NCBI RefSeq assembly: GCF_015667795.1
Contig: NZ_JADPEL010000001.1
Location: 264,574 to 328,573, forward strand
Length of the DNA: 64,000 nt
Origin: Clostridium sp. D53t1_180928_C8
GTDB taxonomy: Bacteria; Bacillota; Clostridia; Clostridiales; Clostridiaceae
Reading direction: 5' to 3'
Position numbers and translations under genes: made by a program. Each line of letters opens with the position of its first letter. Position 1 is the stretch's first letter. Under the pieces are notes generated by a model. That model saw only the letters and a list, made by a program, of their open reading frames with translations, was not told the DNA's origin and did not search any database. Shown piece after piece: positions 1-8,614 of this stretch.

Positions 1-1
1 T

Positions 2-1099
2 GTAGTGAATTTTATGGAGTTTATTGCAGAAGAGTTGAGAGAATATATGGCTAAACTAGGATTTAGAACTATTGATGAAATGGTTGGTAGGGTAGATAAG
101 TTAAAGAAAAAAGAAAAGCTTAATAATTGGAAAGCAGAAAGAGTTGATTTATCGTTAGTATTAGATAAATCACAAGTTAATTCTGAAAATGGTGTTAAGT
201 TCAATATAGAAAATAAGTATGATCATAAACTTAATTTAGTTAAAGATTCAACACTTCTTTTAGAACTTGCAAAACCTGCATTAGATAATAGAGATAAGGT
301 TAAAATAGAGATTGATATTTTAAATACAGATAGAACATTTGGGACTATATTAGGTTCAGAAATAACTAGAAGATATAATGAAGAAGGATTAGAAGAAGAT
401 ACAATTTGGATTAAGTGTACAGGAGCAGCAGGTCAAAGTTTTGGAGCATTTATACCAAAGGGATTAACTTTAGAAGTTGAAGGCGATGGTAATGACTATG
501 TTGGTAAGGGATTATCAGGAGGAAAAATAGTTGTATATCCACCTAAAAATAGTAAGATAGTTGCTGAAGAAAATATAATTGTTGGTAATGTTGCTTTATA
601 TGGTGCTACATCTGGTAAAGCATTCTTTAATGGAGTTGTTGGAGAAAGATTCTGTGTAAGGAATTCAGGGGCAACAGCTGTAATAGAAGGTTGTGGAGCG
701 CATGGCTGCGAGTATATGACTGGTGGAAAAGCTGTTATATTAGGAGAAACAGGAGTAAACTTTGCAGCTGGTATGAGTGGCGGAATTGCTTATGTTTTAG
801 ATGAAAATGAAAAGTTTGTCTCTAGAGTTAATAAGGAAATGGTTCTTATTGAAGTACCAAACTCTGAAGATGTTAATTTCTTAAAAGATATAATTACAGA
901 ACATTATAAGATTACAAGCTCACAAAAGGCTAAGGCTATTTTAGATAATTTTGATTTATATATAAGCAAAATTAAAAAGGTAATTCCAAAAGATTATAAA
1001 GAAGTTTTAGAGCTTGTTAAAATAAACGAGAAAAAAGGATTTACTAGAGATGAAGCTTTAGTTAATGCTTTCTATGAAAAAACAGGGAAGAGAGTGTAA
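2..1099 (+). CDS. gltB: Glutamate synthase large subunit, C-terminal part (gene cut by window edge)
   Basis: C-terminal end of the glutamine-dependent glutamate synthase alpha subunit, which forms glutamate from 2-oxoglutarate and glutamine. The frame is open to the left edge, so the GTG at 5 is an internal Val and not a start. Visible are the end of the FMN/synthase domain (FIAEELREYM, GFRTIDEMVGR) and then the GXGXG beta-helix domain (about residues 120-290 of the visible part), with repeated Gly-rich turns such as GKGLSGGKIVVYPP, NSGATAVIEG and TGGKAVILG. gltD follows after 12 bases, as in typical gltBD operons. The glutaminase and FMN/3Fe-4S domains must lie upstream of the window. Confidence 0.95.
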   Translation, partial: VVNFMEFIAEELREYMAKLGFRTIDEMVGRVDKLKKKEKLNNWKAERVDLSLVLDKSQVNSENGVKFNIENKYDHKLNLVKDSTLLLELAKPALDNRDKVKIEIDILNTDRTFGTILGSEITRRYNEEGLEEDTIWIKCTGAAGQSFGAFIPKGLTLEVEGDGNDYVGKGLSGGKIVVYPPKNSKIVAEENIIVGNVALYGATSGKAFFNGVVGERFCVRNSGATAVIEGCGAHGCEYMTGGKAVILGETGVNFAAGMSGGIAYVLDENEKFVSRVNKEMVLIEVPNSEDVNFLKDIITEHYKITSSQKAKAILDNFDLYISKIKKVIPKDYKEVLELVKINEKKGFTRDEALVNAFYEKTGKRV

Positions 1100-1111
1100 G
1101 GAGGTAGTATC

Positions 1112-2581
1112 ATGGGAAAAGCAACAGGTTTTATGGAATTCGATAGAAAAAATTGTGCTAGAGAGGATGCACTAAATAGAATAAATCATTGGAATGAATT
1201 TGATACACCACTTACTGAAGAAGCAAGAAAAGAACAAGGTGCTAGATGTATGGATTGTGGAGTTCCATTTTGTCAATCAGGAATAATGTTAAATAATATG
1301 GCAACAGGATGTCCACTTCACAATCTTATTCCAGAGTGGAATAACTTTGTATATTTAGGAAAATGGGAATTAGGATTAGAAAGACTTTTAAAAACTAGTA
1401 ATTTCCCAGAGTTTACATCAAGAGTATGCCCAGCATTATGTGAAAATGCTTGTACTTGTGGTTTACATGGTGATGCTGTTACAGTTAAAGCTAATGAAAA
1501 ATATTTAATAGAAAAGGGGTTTAGCGAAGGTATAATTAAAGCAAATCCACCAGAAATAAGAACTAATAAAAAGGTTGCTGTAATAGGATCAGGACCATCA
1601 GGGCTTGCTGCAGCTGATTTCCTAAATAAGTTAGGTCATAGTGTTACTGTATATGAAAGAGAAGATTATGTTGGTGGACTTATGATGTATGGTATACCAA
1701 ATATGAAGCTTGAAAAAACTGTTATAGAGAGAAGAGTTAATATTCTTAAAGAAGAGGGAATAACCTTTAAAACTTGTGTCAATATAGGTGTAGATGTAAA
1801 GTATAATGAGTTAGATAAAGAGTATGATGCAATAGTAGTAACTATTGGTGCATCTAAGCCGAGAAACTTAAATGCTCCTGGAAGAGAGCTTAATGGAATT
1901 CACTTTGCAGTAAAATATTTAACTAATAATACTAAAAGAATAGTGGGTTCTCAATTTAATAAAGGAACTGATATTTTAGCAACTGATAAAGATGTAATAG
2001 TTATTGGTGGCGGAGATACAGGAACAGATTGTGTTGGAACTGCACTTAGACAAGGTTGTAAGTCAGTAAATCAATTTGAAATAATGGGTCAACTTTTAAA
2101 AACTAGAGGTGAAAATAATCCTTGGCCTGAATACGCAAAGGTATTAAAGGTTGATTATGGACAAGAAGAATATATTGAAAAGTTTGGTCATGACCCAAGG
2201 AGATATTTAACAAGTGTTAAAGAGTTTTATGGTGATGAAAATGGAAATGTTAAATCACTTAAAACTATTGATGTAGAATGGATTAAAAGCGAAGATGGAA
2301 GAATGAATCTTAAAGAAATTCAAGGCTCAGAAAAAATTTGGAATGCTGATTTAGTTTTAATTGCTATGGGATTCACTGGAGTTGAAGATTATATAGCTGA
2401 AGATTTAGGAGTTGAGTTAAATAACAGAGGAAACATCAATGCAAATGATTTAGACTATAGAACTTCTAAAGAAAAGATATTTGTTGCAGGAGATGCAAGA
2501 AGAGGGCCTTCTCTAGTTGTATGGGGAATTGCAGAAGGTAGAAATGTTGCACTATCTGTAGATAAATATTTAATGGAATAG
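1112..2581 (+). CDS. gltD: Glutamate synthase small subunit (NADPH)
   Basis: Beta subunit of glutamate synthase (489 aa, normal length). It takes electrons from NAD(P)H and passes them through FAD and Fe-S clusters to GltB. The N-terminal Fe-S domain has Cys46, 49, 54, 67 and Cys106, 110, 114, 116. The FAD-binding dinucleotide motif (GSGPSGLAAAD) is near residues 159-169 and a second nucleotide motif (VIGGGDTGTDC) is near 295-306. The start ATG has AAGGAGGT about 7 bases upstream, directly after the gltB stop. A strong terminator follows, so gltBD ends here. Confidence 0.96.
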   Translation: MGKATGFMEFDRKNCAREDALNRINHWNEFDTPLTEEARKEQGARCMDCGVPFCQSGIMLNNMATGCPLHNLIPEWNNFVYLGKWELGLERLLKTSNFPEFTSRVCPALCENACTCGLHGDAVTVKANEKYLIEKGFSEGIIKANPPEIRTNKKVAVIGSGPSGLAAADFLNKLGHSVTVYEREDYVGGLMMYGIPNMKLEKTVIERRVNILKEEGITFKTCVNIGVDVKYNELDKEYDAIVVTIGASKPRNLNAPGRELNGIHFAVKYLTNNTKRIVGSQFNKGTDILATDKDVIVIGGGDTGTDCVGTALRQGCKSVNQFEIMGQLLKTRGENNPWPEYAKVLKVDYGQEEYIEKFGHDPRRYLTSVKEFYGDENGNVKSLKTIDVEWIKSEDGRMNLKEIQGSEKIWNADLVLIAMGFTGVEDYIAEDLGVELNNRGNINANDLDYRTSKEKIFVAGDARRGPSLVVWGIAEGRNVALSVDKYLME

Positions 2582-2594
2582 TAAATAATATAGA

Positions 2595-2638
2595 GGTTAT
2601 CTCTAATGATTAATATATCATTAGAGATAGCCTTTTTT
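2595..2638 (+). terminator. Intrinsic terminator of gltBD
   Basis: A 16-bp stem (arms 2595-2610 and 2617-2632, including one G-T wobble) with a 6-base loop, followed by TTTTTT at 2633-2638. Confidence 0.9.
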
Positions 2639-2736
2639 ATAAATTAAAAAGAATAATAGAATATGAAGTTTAATTAAAGTTTTTGTAAGCATATTAAATA
2701 AATTTTTTTACATATCCTAAATTTAAATAAAAAGAA

Positions 2737-2765
2737 TGAAACTATTTATTTAAATCAATTATCTA
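2737..2765 (+). promoter_or_regulatory. Candidate ECF-sigma promoter upstream of the sigma factor gene
   Basis: TGAAAC at 2737-2742 matches the -35 element typical of ECF sigma factors. A TCTA at 2762-2765, 19 bases on, could be a -10, but the spacing is longer than the usual 16-17. It would fit autoregulation of the downstream sigma gene. Weak evidence. Confidence 0.3.
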
Positions 2766-2795
2766 ATTAAGGTAAATTGATTAGGAGGTAATAAC

Positions 2796-3308
2796 TTGGA
2801 TCAGTTAGTACTAGTACAAAAAGCAAAAGATGGCTGTAAAGAAGGTTTTAGCAAACTTATAAAATCACGTGGTGAAAAGATATATAAAATTGCTATATGT
2901 TATGTAAAAAATGAGGATATAGCATTAGATGTAGTTTCAGAAGCTACCTTTAAGGCTTATATAAATATAAATAAATTAAAAGATATTAAGTATTTTGATA
3001 CATGGTTAATAAGAATAGTTATAAATGAATCTATAAGTGCACTTAGAAAATCAAAAAGAATAATACATTTAGAAGAGTATAAGAAAGAAATAAGCACTGA
3101 GTTAAAAGATAAATTAGAGGATAAAATTGACTTATACAATGCCTTAGATAAATTGAAAAAGGATTATAAGGAGATATTGGTATTAAAATATTTTGGAGAC
3201 TTAACCTTTATTGAAATAGCTGAATTTATGCGGAAATCGGAAAATACTATAAAAACAAAGCATTATAGAGCTTTAGATAAGGTAAGAAAGATATTAGAGG
3301 GAGAGTGA
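2796..3308 (+). CDS. ECF-type RNA polymerase sigma factor
   Basis: A 170-aa sigma-70 family protein with only the two domains of ECF factors. Region 2 lies at about residues 10-75 (ALDVVSEATFKAYININKLK, then YFDTWLIRIVINESI) and region 4 at about 112-165 (LKKDYKEILVLKYFGDLTFI, then an HTH ending SENTIKTKHYRALDKVR). TTG start at 2796, with AGGAGGT at 2783-2789. An anti-sigma gene starts 7 bases after its stop and a secreted lipoprotein follows, so the three probably form an envelope-sensing operon. It resembles SigV/CsfT-like factors, but the exact group cannot be assigned by eye. Confidence 0.88.
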   Translation: MDQLVLVQKAKDGCKEGFSKLIKSRGEKIYKIAICYVKNEDIALDVVSEATFKAYININKLKDIKYFDTWLIRIVINESISALRKSKRIIHLEEYKKEISTELKDKLEDKIDLYNALDKLKKDYKEILVLKYFGDLTFIEIAEFMRKSENTIKTKHYRALDKVRKILEGE

Positions 3309-3315
3309 TTATAAT

Positions 3316-4194
3316 ATGAATCTTAAAGACTATGACAATATTAAGATACCTACAGAATTAAATGATTATATAGATAAAGGTATTGAAAAAGGAGTTAAGT
3401 ATAAGCAAAAGTCACATAAAAGAAATTTTATTAAAGTGGCATCTTTATTTTTAATAGGAAGTACAGTTCTAGTATCTGCATCTAATATACCTGTAGTTGC
3501 AAAAGAATTAATTAAAATTCCTGTACTAGGAAATGTAGTTAAGATATTATCCATAAATGATTCTTCAATATTTGGAGGATTAATAACTGATGGGAATACT
3601 GTAGTAATAGATTCATTAGAAGATAATTCAGTAAATATCTACTTTACTAAAGATGATGCTTTAGTTGAAGGTGTGCCACATTATGAAATAGAGTATAGGG
3701 AATATCCTTATACAATAGTTTTTACTTTTGATGGAGTAAGAGGAATTTATGATACTAATATACAAGAAAAAGTTGAGAATCTACCTTGGATAAAAGATGT
3801 ATATAATATTATGACTTTAGATGACTCAAGACGTAAGGTTGCAATAGAGTTAAATGAAAATATTGATTTTAAAATAACAGAATATGAAGAACCAGGTATG
3901 ATTCAGATAAGTTACGATGGATTAAAGCAAATAGAAAATAAAAGTAGCTATTTTGTAAGGACTAATGAATTTAATTATGGAGAAGAGCTAGCACAAATTG
4001 AAGAAAGTTTATCTGAGTATGAAGGTAGTGAGGTTCAAAAAGTTAATGATGGAACTTATATAATTCAGTATGGACCTTTTTATACAAAGGAAGAGGCTGA
4101 AGCTAAGCTTAAAAAGTTAAATGAAGATACTGAATTAAATATAGATTTTTATTTAGAATCTAGGAATCTAGGTGAAGGACCAAAGATAAAATAA
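3316..4194 (+). CDS. Membrane anti-sigma factor (DUF4179-like)
   Basis: A 292-aa protein with a short cytoplasmic N-terminus (about 1-38), one transmembrane helix (about 39-56, VASLFLIGSTVLVSAS) and a large extracytoplasmic part. The NIPVVAKELIKIPVLG stretch just outside the membrane is typical of DUF4179 anti-sigma proteins. The last ~50 residues (YIIQYGPFYTKEEAEAKLKK) look like a SPOR-type domain, which in other proteins binds denuded peptidoglycan glycan. Role inferred: it holds the upstream sigma factor inactive until an envelope signal arrives. Coupled to the sigma gene (7-base gap) and to the lipoprotein gene (22-base gap). Confidence 0.75.
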   Translation: MNLKDYDNIKIPTELNDYIDKGIEKGVKYKQKSHKRNFIKVASLFLIGSTVLVSASNIPVVAKELIKIPVLGNVVKILSINDSSIFGGLITDGNTVVIDSLEDNSVNIYFTKDDALVEGVPHYEIEYREYPYTIVFTFDGVRGIYDTNIQEKVENLPWIKDVYNIMTLDDSRRKVAIELNENIDFKITEYEEPGMIQISYDGLKQIENKSSYFVRTNEFNYGEELAQIEESLSEYEGSEVQKVNDGTYIIQYGPFYTKEEAEAKLKKLNEDTELNIDFYLESRNLGEGPKIK

Positions 4195-4216
4195 TAAGTT
4201 TTAGGGGGATAAGTAT

Positions 4217-5839
4217 ATGAAGATAAAAAGTATAGCAGTTTTAGTAGCATTAGCATTAACGATGACTATGATTGGATGTAATAAAGGTGATAATAATAGA
4301 GGAGATAATGAGAGTTCAGTTATTGAACTTCCTGTATTTGATATAGAGGAGAGTAGTAATAAAAACTATGAAGTAGAATTAGTTGATTTTAATGTAGGAA
4401 GTGAGAGTTATACTTCAACTTCAGGTAAAAAACTACCATATGAAGTAAGTGGATCTATAGCGGTACCAAAAGCAGAGGGGAAATTTCCGATAGTATTGGT
4501 AACTCATGGCTCACACGATAATGAAGATGAATCAAATGAGTTTTATTCTGGATTTGATTATTTAATAGAGGATTTAGCTGAAAATGGATATATAGCTATA
4601 TCAATGGATATGAGAATGGCTTATATATGGAAGTATGGAGATAATGATGATAATGAAAAAACTAGAGCTATGGTTGGAAAGCATATTGAAAGCTTAAAAT
4701 TAGCTAATGAAGGTAAAGACTTAGGATACAATGTTGATTTAACTAATAAAATAGACTTTGAAAATATATCATTAATAGGTCATTCAAGAGGAGGAGAAAC
4801 GATATTTGATATTGCAAATGATCAAATAGAGAAAGGGGAAAATATTAAATCTGTTCTAGCAATTGCTCCAACAACTACTTTTGATAGAGAGTATGGAAAT
4901 TATGATGTTTCTATATTAGTTCCAGAATATGATGGAGATGTTGCAAACCTTGATGGGATTAATATTTATGAAACTATAGTGTCTAAAAAAAGAGACCATT
5001 TAACTTCTTTAACTATATTAGAAAATGCTAATCATAACTATTTTAATAAAAATATGAAAATTAATGATGCAGTTATGCTAAAATCGGAGGAAGATTTAAA
5101 AAATCAACTATCAAGAGAAGAGCAAGAAAGATTTTTATCAAGTTTTGCAGTTGATTTTTTTAATGCATCATTAAATAATGAAATTGAAAATACGATTTAT
5201 GATTTAAATAAACCACAACCTAATAAAATGTATGGAAAAGATGTTAAAGTTCAAAGTATTAACAATAAAGTTAATAAGGTTATAAATACAGATAATATTC
5301 ATGAATTTAAAGGAATAGAAGCTACTATAGAAAGGACTCAAGATTCTTGGTTTTATAAGGACGATGAAATAATAATAGATACAATAACATCAGGAGATGA
5401 AGAGCTAAAGATAAGAAAATTAGTAAATATAAAATGGAATTCTCATAATGCACGGGTTGAGATTCGACCTAGCACTAAAGATTTTTCGAATAATGAAAGT
5501 TTGGTATTTAATTTAGTTATAGATTCAGCTAGTCAATTAAATAACCCTAATGAATCACAATCTTTTAGTATAGAAGTTAAAGATAAGAATGGAAATATTT
5601 CTAAAGTTATATTACCTAAAAGTTTAGTAGCATTAGAGTATACAACAGGAAAGATTGAAATAACTCCTATATTTGACGAAGAGATTAAGTACTGGATTAA
5701 TAAAACACCGATTTCTGAAGTAAGAATTCCATTAACATATTTTAATAATATTGATTTGAAGAATATAGAGACTATAAATTTAGTATTTGATCAAATTGAT
5801 AGTGGGTCAATTTTTATAGATTCTATTGAATTGAAATAG
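4217..5839 (+). CDS. Secreted lipoprotein with alpha/beta-hydrolase domain
   Basis: A 540-aa predicted lipoprotein. The signal peptide ends in the lipobox MIGC, so Cys21 would be acylated. An alpha/beta-hydrolase fold of dienelactone-hydrolase/acetyl-esterase type covers about residues 55-320: an oxyanion-side HGSHDN near 97, the nucleophile elbow GHSRGG with Ser190, and a plausible catalytic His in NANHNYF near 275. The C-terminal ~200 residues are beta-rich and unrecognised, perhaps a ligand-binding sandwich. As the third gene of the sigma/anti-sigma operon it may act on envelope components or an incoming lipid or glycan ester. Substrate unknown. Confidence 0.7.
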   Translation: MKIKSIAVLVALALTMTMIGCNKGDNNRGDNESSVIELPVFDIEESSNKNYEVELVDFNVGSESYTSTSGKKLPYEVSGSIAVPKAEGKFPIVLVTHGSHDNEDESNEFYSGFDYLIEDLAENGYIAISMDMRMAYIWKYGDNDDNEKTRAMVGKHIESLKLANEGKDLGYNVDLTNKIDFENISLIGHSRGGETIFDIANDQIEKGENIKSVLAIAPTTTFDREYGNYDVSILVPEYDGDVANLDGINIYETIVSKKRDHLTSLTILENANHNYFNKNMKINDAVMLKSEEDLKNQLSREEQERFLSSFAVDFFNASLNNEIENTIYDLNKPQPNKMYGKDVKVQSINNKVNKVINTDNIHEFKGIEATIERTQDSWFYKDDEIIIDTITSGDEELKIRKLVNIKWNSHNARVEIRPSTKDFSNNESLVFNLVIDSASQLNNPNESQSFSIEVKDKNGNISKVILPKSLVALEYTTGKIEITPIFDEEIKYWINKTPISEVRIPLTYFNNIDLKNIETINLVFDQIDSGSIFIDSIELK

Positions 5840-5935
5840 AAAATTATATTTAAATTAAAATAATGCGGAGGTAGAATAACAAAGAAAATATTAAGAATAT
5901 GAATATAGGTATTTATGCTATAAATGTTAAAATTA

Positions 5936-5944
5936 TGATATAAT
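5936..5944 (+). promoter_or_regulatory. Extended -10 promoter for the 88-aa gene
   Basis: TGATATAAT at 5936-5944 is an extended -10 element (TGN + TATAAT). Transcription would begin near 5951, so an upstream TTG at 5950 cannot be the start codon of the next gene. Confidence 0.6.
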
Positions 5945-5988
5945 ATGATTTGATTTATTATTTAAAGATAGTTTGTTTTGGAGGGTAC

Positions 5989-6255
5989 ATGGAGAATATA
6001 TTAGCATCAATTGAAAGAGAGAATCATATTAGAGAAATATTTTTAAACATGTTTAGAGAAGAAGGAGTATCAGAACAAGATTTAGAAAAAGCAATTTGTG
6101 AATCTTATTGTGAAGAAGGAATAGAGTGTGAGACAATAAAAGATATTCCTATAAAAGAGATGGAAGAGGCTATAACAGAATGTTGCGAATCAGCAGGATT
6201 AGCTTTTGAAACATTTGATGATATTTTAGAATATTTTTATAAAAATAATAAGTAA
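5989..6255 (+). CDS. Small acidic protein of unknown function
   Basis: 88 aa from the ATG at 5989 (GGAGGG at 5980-5985; close spacing). Not recognised. The protein is acidic and helical, with Cys residues in two repeated contexts (CESYCEEGIECET and TECCESAG) and a loose internal repeat of the form KA/EAI-C-ES. This might allow metal binding or disulfide formation. It is a monocistronic unit with its own extended -10 promoter and a good terminator. No membrane segment or signal peptide. Confidence 0.65.
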   Translation: MENILASIERENHIREIFLNMFREEGVSEQDLEKAICESYCEEGIECETIKDIPIKEMEEAITECCESAGLAFETFDDILEYFYKNNK

Positions 6256-6262
6256 AGAGATA

Positions 6263-6305
6263 AAAACTAGTACTAAAATTTTTGCAGTACTAGTTTTATT
6301 TATTT
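6263..6305 (+). terminator. Intrinsic terminator after the 88-aa gene
   Basis: 12-bp inverted repeat (6263-6274 with 6286-6297) followed by a T-rich tail. Confidence 0.8.
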
Positions 6306-6403
6306 AATACATTATTTTATTATTTACAGTTATGTATATAATTTTGTAGTAAGGTGAAGATAATTTAGAAGATTAAATTATATAATTTAAGGAGTGAAGG
6401 TAA

Positions 6404-6727
6404 GTGAAAAAATTAATAAATGAAAATGAAATAATAGATTTAATAAATAATAATGAGATATCTGTAGTGTATTTCACTGGAATGGATTGTGGAGCATGTG
6501 AAGCAATAAAGTTTAAAATTGAAAGTATATTAAAAGAGTTACCACAAATTAAAAGTGGAGAAATTAATGGTGAAGAGAACTTAGAATTAGCTGCAAAGTA
6601 TGGGGTATTCTCATTACCTATATTTTTATTATTTATTGAGGGAAAGGAAAGTTTAAGGGTTGGAAGAAATGTTGATTTGTTAGAACTTGAAAGAAGTATA
6701 AGAAGATATTATGAGATGATATTTTAA
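6404..6727 (+). CDS. Thioredoxin-family protein
   Basis: A 107-aa single-domain thioredoxin-like protein. The active site is CGAC within YFTGMDCGACEAIK (about residues 24-37), and the cis-Pro loop is SLPIF near residue 71. The length fits a minimal thioredoxin fold. The CGAC dipeptide differs from the usual CGPC and suggests a different redox potential or partner. GTG start at 6404 with GGAG upstream. No thioredoxin reductase is nearby, so its electron donor is unknown. Confidence 0.8.
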   Translation: MKKLINENEIIDLINNNEISVVYFTGMDCGACEAIKFKIESILKELPQIKSGEINGEENLELAAKYGVFSLPIFLLFIEGKESLRVGRNVDLLELERSIRRYYEMIF

Positions 6728-7239
6728 TATAATTATTTGAAATAGAATGAGAAGCTTAAGATTATAGTTTTATTAGTTTGAAACTTCTATATAAGATACT
6801 AGGCTCTACATGTTCAAGTATTTATAAAGTTTTCACGTTTAAATATCAGCTGTTGGAATATCAACTATGATAGTTTCTGCTGGAACAATAGTTTCAAATT
6901 TTTTATATAAAATTCAATAATAAATAAATGATAAAAAGGGACAGGCTATTTATATATTAGACGTAATATGTAAATTAAAATAAGAAAATAAAAAAATATA
7001 CTAAATAGCAAATTATATGTTAAAGGTAAAATTTTATAAAAATAATTATGTTAGATATTAAAATGAAATTCCTACAATAAGTAGTATCTATAAATTTAAA
7101 CGATACATTATATAGTATTAATAATTTTTTTGTGAAAGTTAGTTTTTTTACAATGGAAAAGATAGGCATTGTAAATTGAAAAAAATACGTTATCATATAA
7201 CTAAAGATGAAATATACAAAAGAGGAGTTGTTATAAGAG
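6728..7239 (+). other. 512-base stretch with no supported gene
   Basis: Very AT-rich, and all frames are broken by stops. A short open tail at 6867-6920 reads MIVSAGTIVSNFLYKIQ-stop. It looks like the end of a membrane segment and could be a gene remnant, but it has no ribosome binding site. TTGTAA (7169-7174) and TATCAT (7191-7196), 16 bases apart, are a possible promoter for the next gene. Confidence 0.4.
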
Positions 7240-8532
7240 ATGCTTAAGAATAAAAAGACAAAAATAACATTTCATAGTGGAGTTCTAACAATTGGAGGAA
7301 CAATAATTGAAGTTGCATATGAAGATAGTCATATTTTCTTTGATTTTGGTAGTGAATATAATCCAGCTGCGAAAGTACAACCAACTGATTTACAAGGATT
7401 ATTAGATGAAAATTTAGTGCCATATTTAAATAATATCTTCGATCCTAAAATACCATTAAGAGGATATGAATCAAAAGAAAATACTTTTAAAAATACAGCT
7501 GTATTCTTATCTCATATTCATTTAGATCATTCTAAAATAGTTAATTATTTAAATCCTGAAATACCACTTTATACATTAGAAGGTACAAAATCATTACTAA
7601 ATACTTTAAATATTAATAATGATTTTATTTTTCCATTATATGAAAAACAGGACTCAAATACAAGAGAAGTAATTGGAGTTAGAGAAAATGAAGTTGTTAC
7701 AGTTGGGGAAATAAAGGTTAAAGTTATGCCAGTTGATCATGATGCTTATGGAGCTAGTGGTTTAGTAATACAAACACCAGATTTAACTATATCATATACT
7801 GGAGATATTAGACTTCATGGATATAGAGAAAATGATACACTAAGCTTCTGCATGGAAAGTGAAAATTGCGATGTATTATTAATAGAAGGGGTAAGTGTTT
7901 CATTCCAAGATTTTGGAGATCCAATAAGAGATACAGAAGCAATTAATGAACCAGAACTTATAGAAAAAATTAATGAGGTAGTTAATAATAACCCTACTAA
8001 GCAAATAACGTTCAATTATTATATATCAAATGTAGAAAGAATTTTAAATATAATTAAGACGAATCCAAGAACGGTTGTATTAGATGCCTATTATTCATAT
8101 GTAGTAAAAGAAGCATCTGGAATTCAAACTCATTATTATCAATTAGATGATAAGGAATATGGGTTAGATGAAAACTTAAAAGTTGATTTTGAAGAATTAC
8201 TAAATGATGAAAGTAAATATTTCTGGCAATTAGATACTCAAGCATTAAAGTATATAGATAAATTAAAAGGTAATGGAATATATATTCATGCTGATGCTCA
8301 ACCATTAGGAGCTTTTGACCCTTCATATGAACCATTTATTAAGAGATTTGGTGATTATAATATAGAATTTAAGCATATGCCATGTAGTGGGCATGCTCGT
8401 CCTTATGATTTAATAAAAATAATTAACTTAATTAAGCCTAAGTTATTAGTTCCAATTCATTCTTATCATCCTGAAAAACTTTATAATGAAAATGGAGAGG
8501 TTTTATTACCTAAAAAGGGGCAAACAATATAA
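7240..8532 (+). CDS. MBL-fold metallo-hydrolase
   Basis: A 430-aa metallo-beta-lactamase-fold protein. The signature HxHxDH is SHIHLDH (His92, His94, Asp96, His97). Further metal ligands are likely His167 (VMPVDHDAYG), Asp189 (SYTGDIRLHG) and a late His in VPIHSYHPEKLY near 412. The layout (CSGHARPYD then a terminal PIHSYHPE) resembles the ribonuclease J/beta-CASP-like branch, but the protein is shorter than RNase J and no RNA-binding tail is visible. Likely a cytoplasmic Zn-dependent hydrolase; substrate unknown. GAGGAG at 7222-7227 lies 12 bases from the ATG. Confidence 0.78.
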   Translation: MLKNKKTKITFHSGVLTIGGTIIEVAYEDSHIFFDFGSEYNPAAKVQPTDLQGLLDENLVPYLNNIFDPKIPLRGYESKENTFKNTAVFLSHIHLDHSKIVNYLNPEIPLYTLEGTKSLLNTLNINNDFIFPLYEKQDSNTREVIGVRENEVVTVGEIKVKVMPVDHDAYGASGLVIQTPDLTISYTGDIRLHGYRENDTLSFCMESENCDVLLIEGVSVSFQDFGDPIRDTEAINEPELIEKINEVVNNNPTKQITFNYYISNVERILNIIKTNPRTVVLDAYYSYVVKEASGIQTHYYQLDDKEYGLDENLKVDFEELLNDESKYFWQLDTQALKYIDKLKGNGIYIHADAQPLGAFDPSYEPFIKRFGDYNIEFKHMPCSGHARPYDLIKIINLIKPKLLVPIHSYHPEKLYNENGEVLLPKKGQTI

Positions 8533-8554
8533 TATATTTATACTAATGAATAGA

Positions 8555-8593
8555 AAAGTAAAATTGCAAAAATTAATTTTGTAATTTTACTTT
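8555..8593 (+). terminator. Hairpin between MBL hydrolase and nucleotidase genes
   Basis: 17-bp AT-rich inverted repeat (8555-8571 with 8577-8593, one wobble) and a 5-base loop. The 3' arm is itself T-rich, but no clean T run follows, so it may terminate only weakly or protect the transcript. Confidence 0.5.
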
Positions 8594-8614
8594 ATATTGA
8601 AGGGAGAGGCTGGA

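Noticed and set aside
5870-5890. GGAGGT at about 5875 as a ribosome binding site of a missed gene
   Set aside because: No start codon at suitable spacing opens a frame longer than a few codons.
5950-5988. Upstream TTG start for the 88-aa gene
   Set aside because: The extended -10 promoter at 5936-5944 would start transcription at or after this codon, and GGAGGG lies just before the ATG at 5989.
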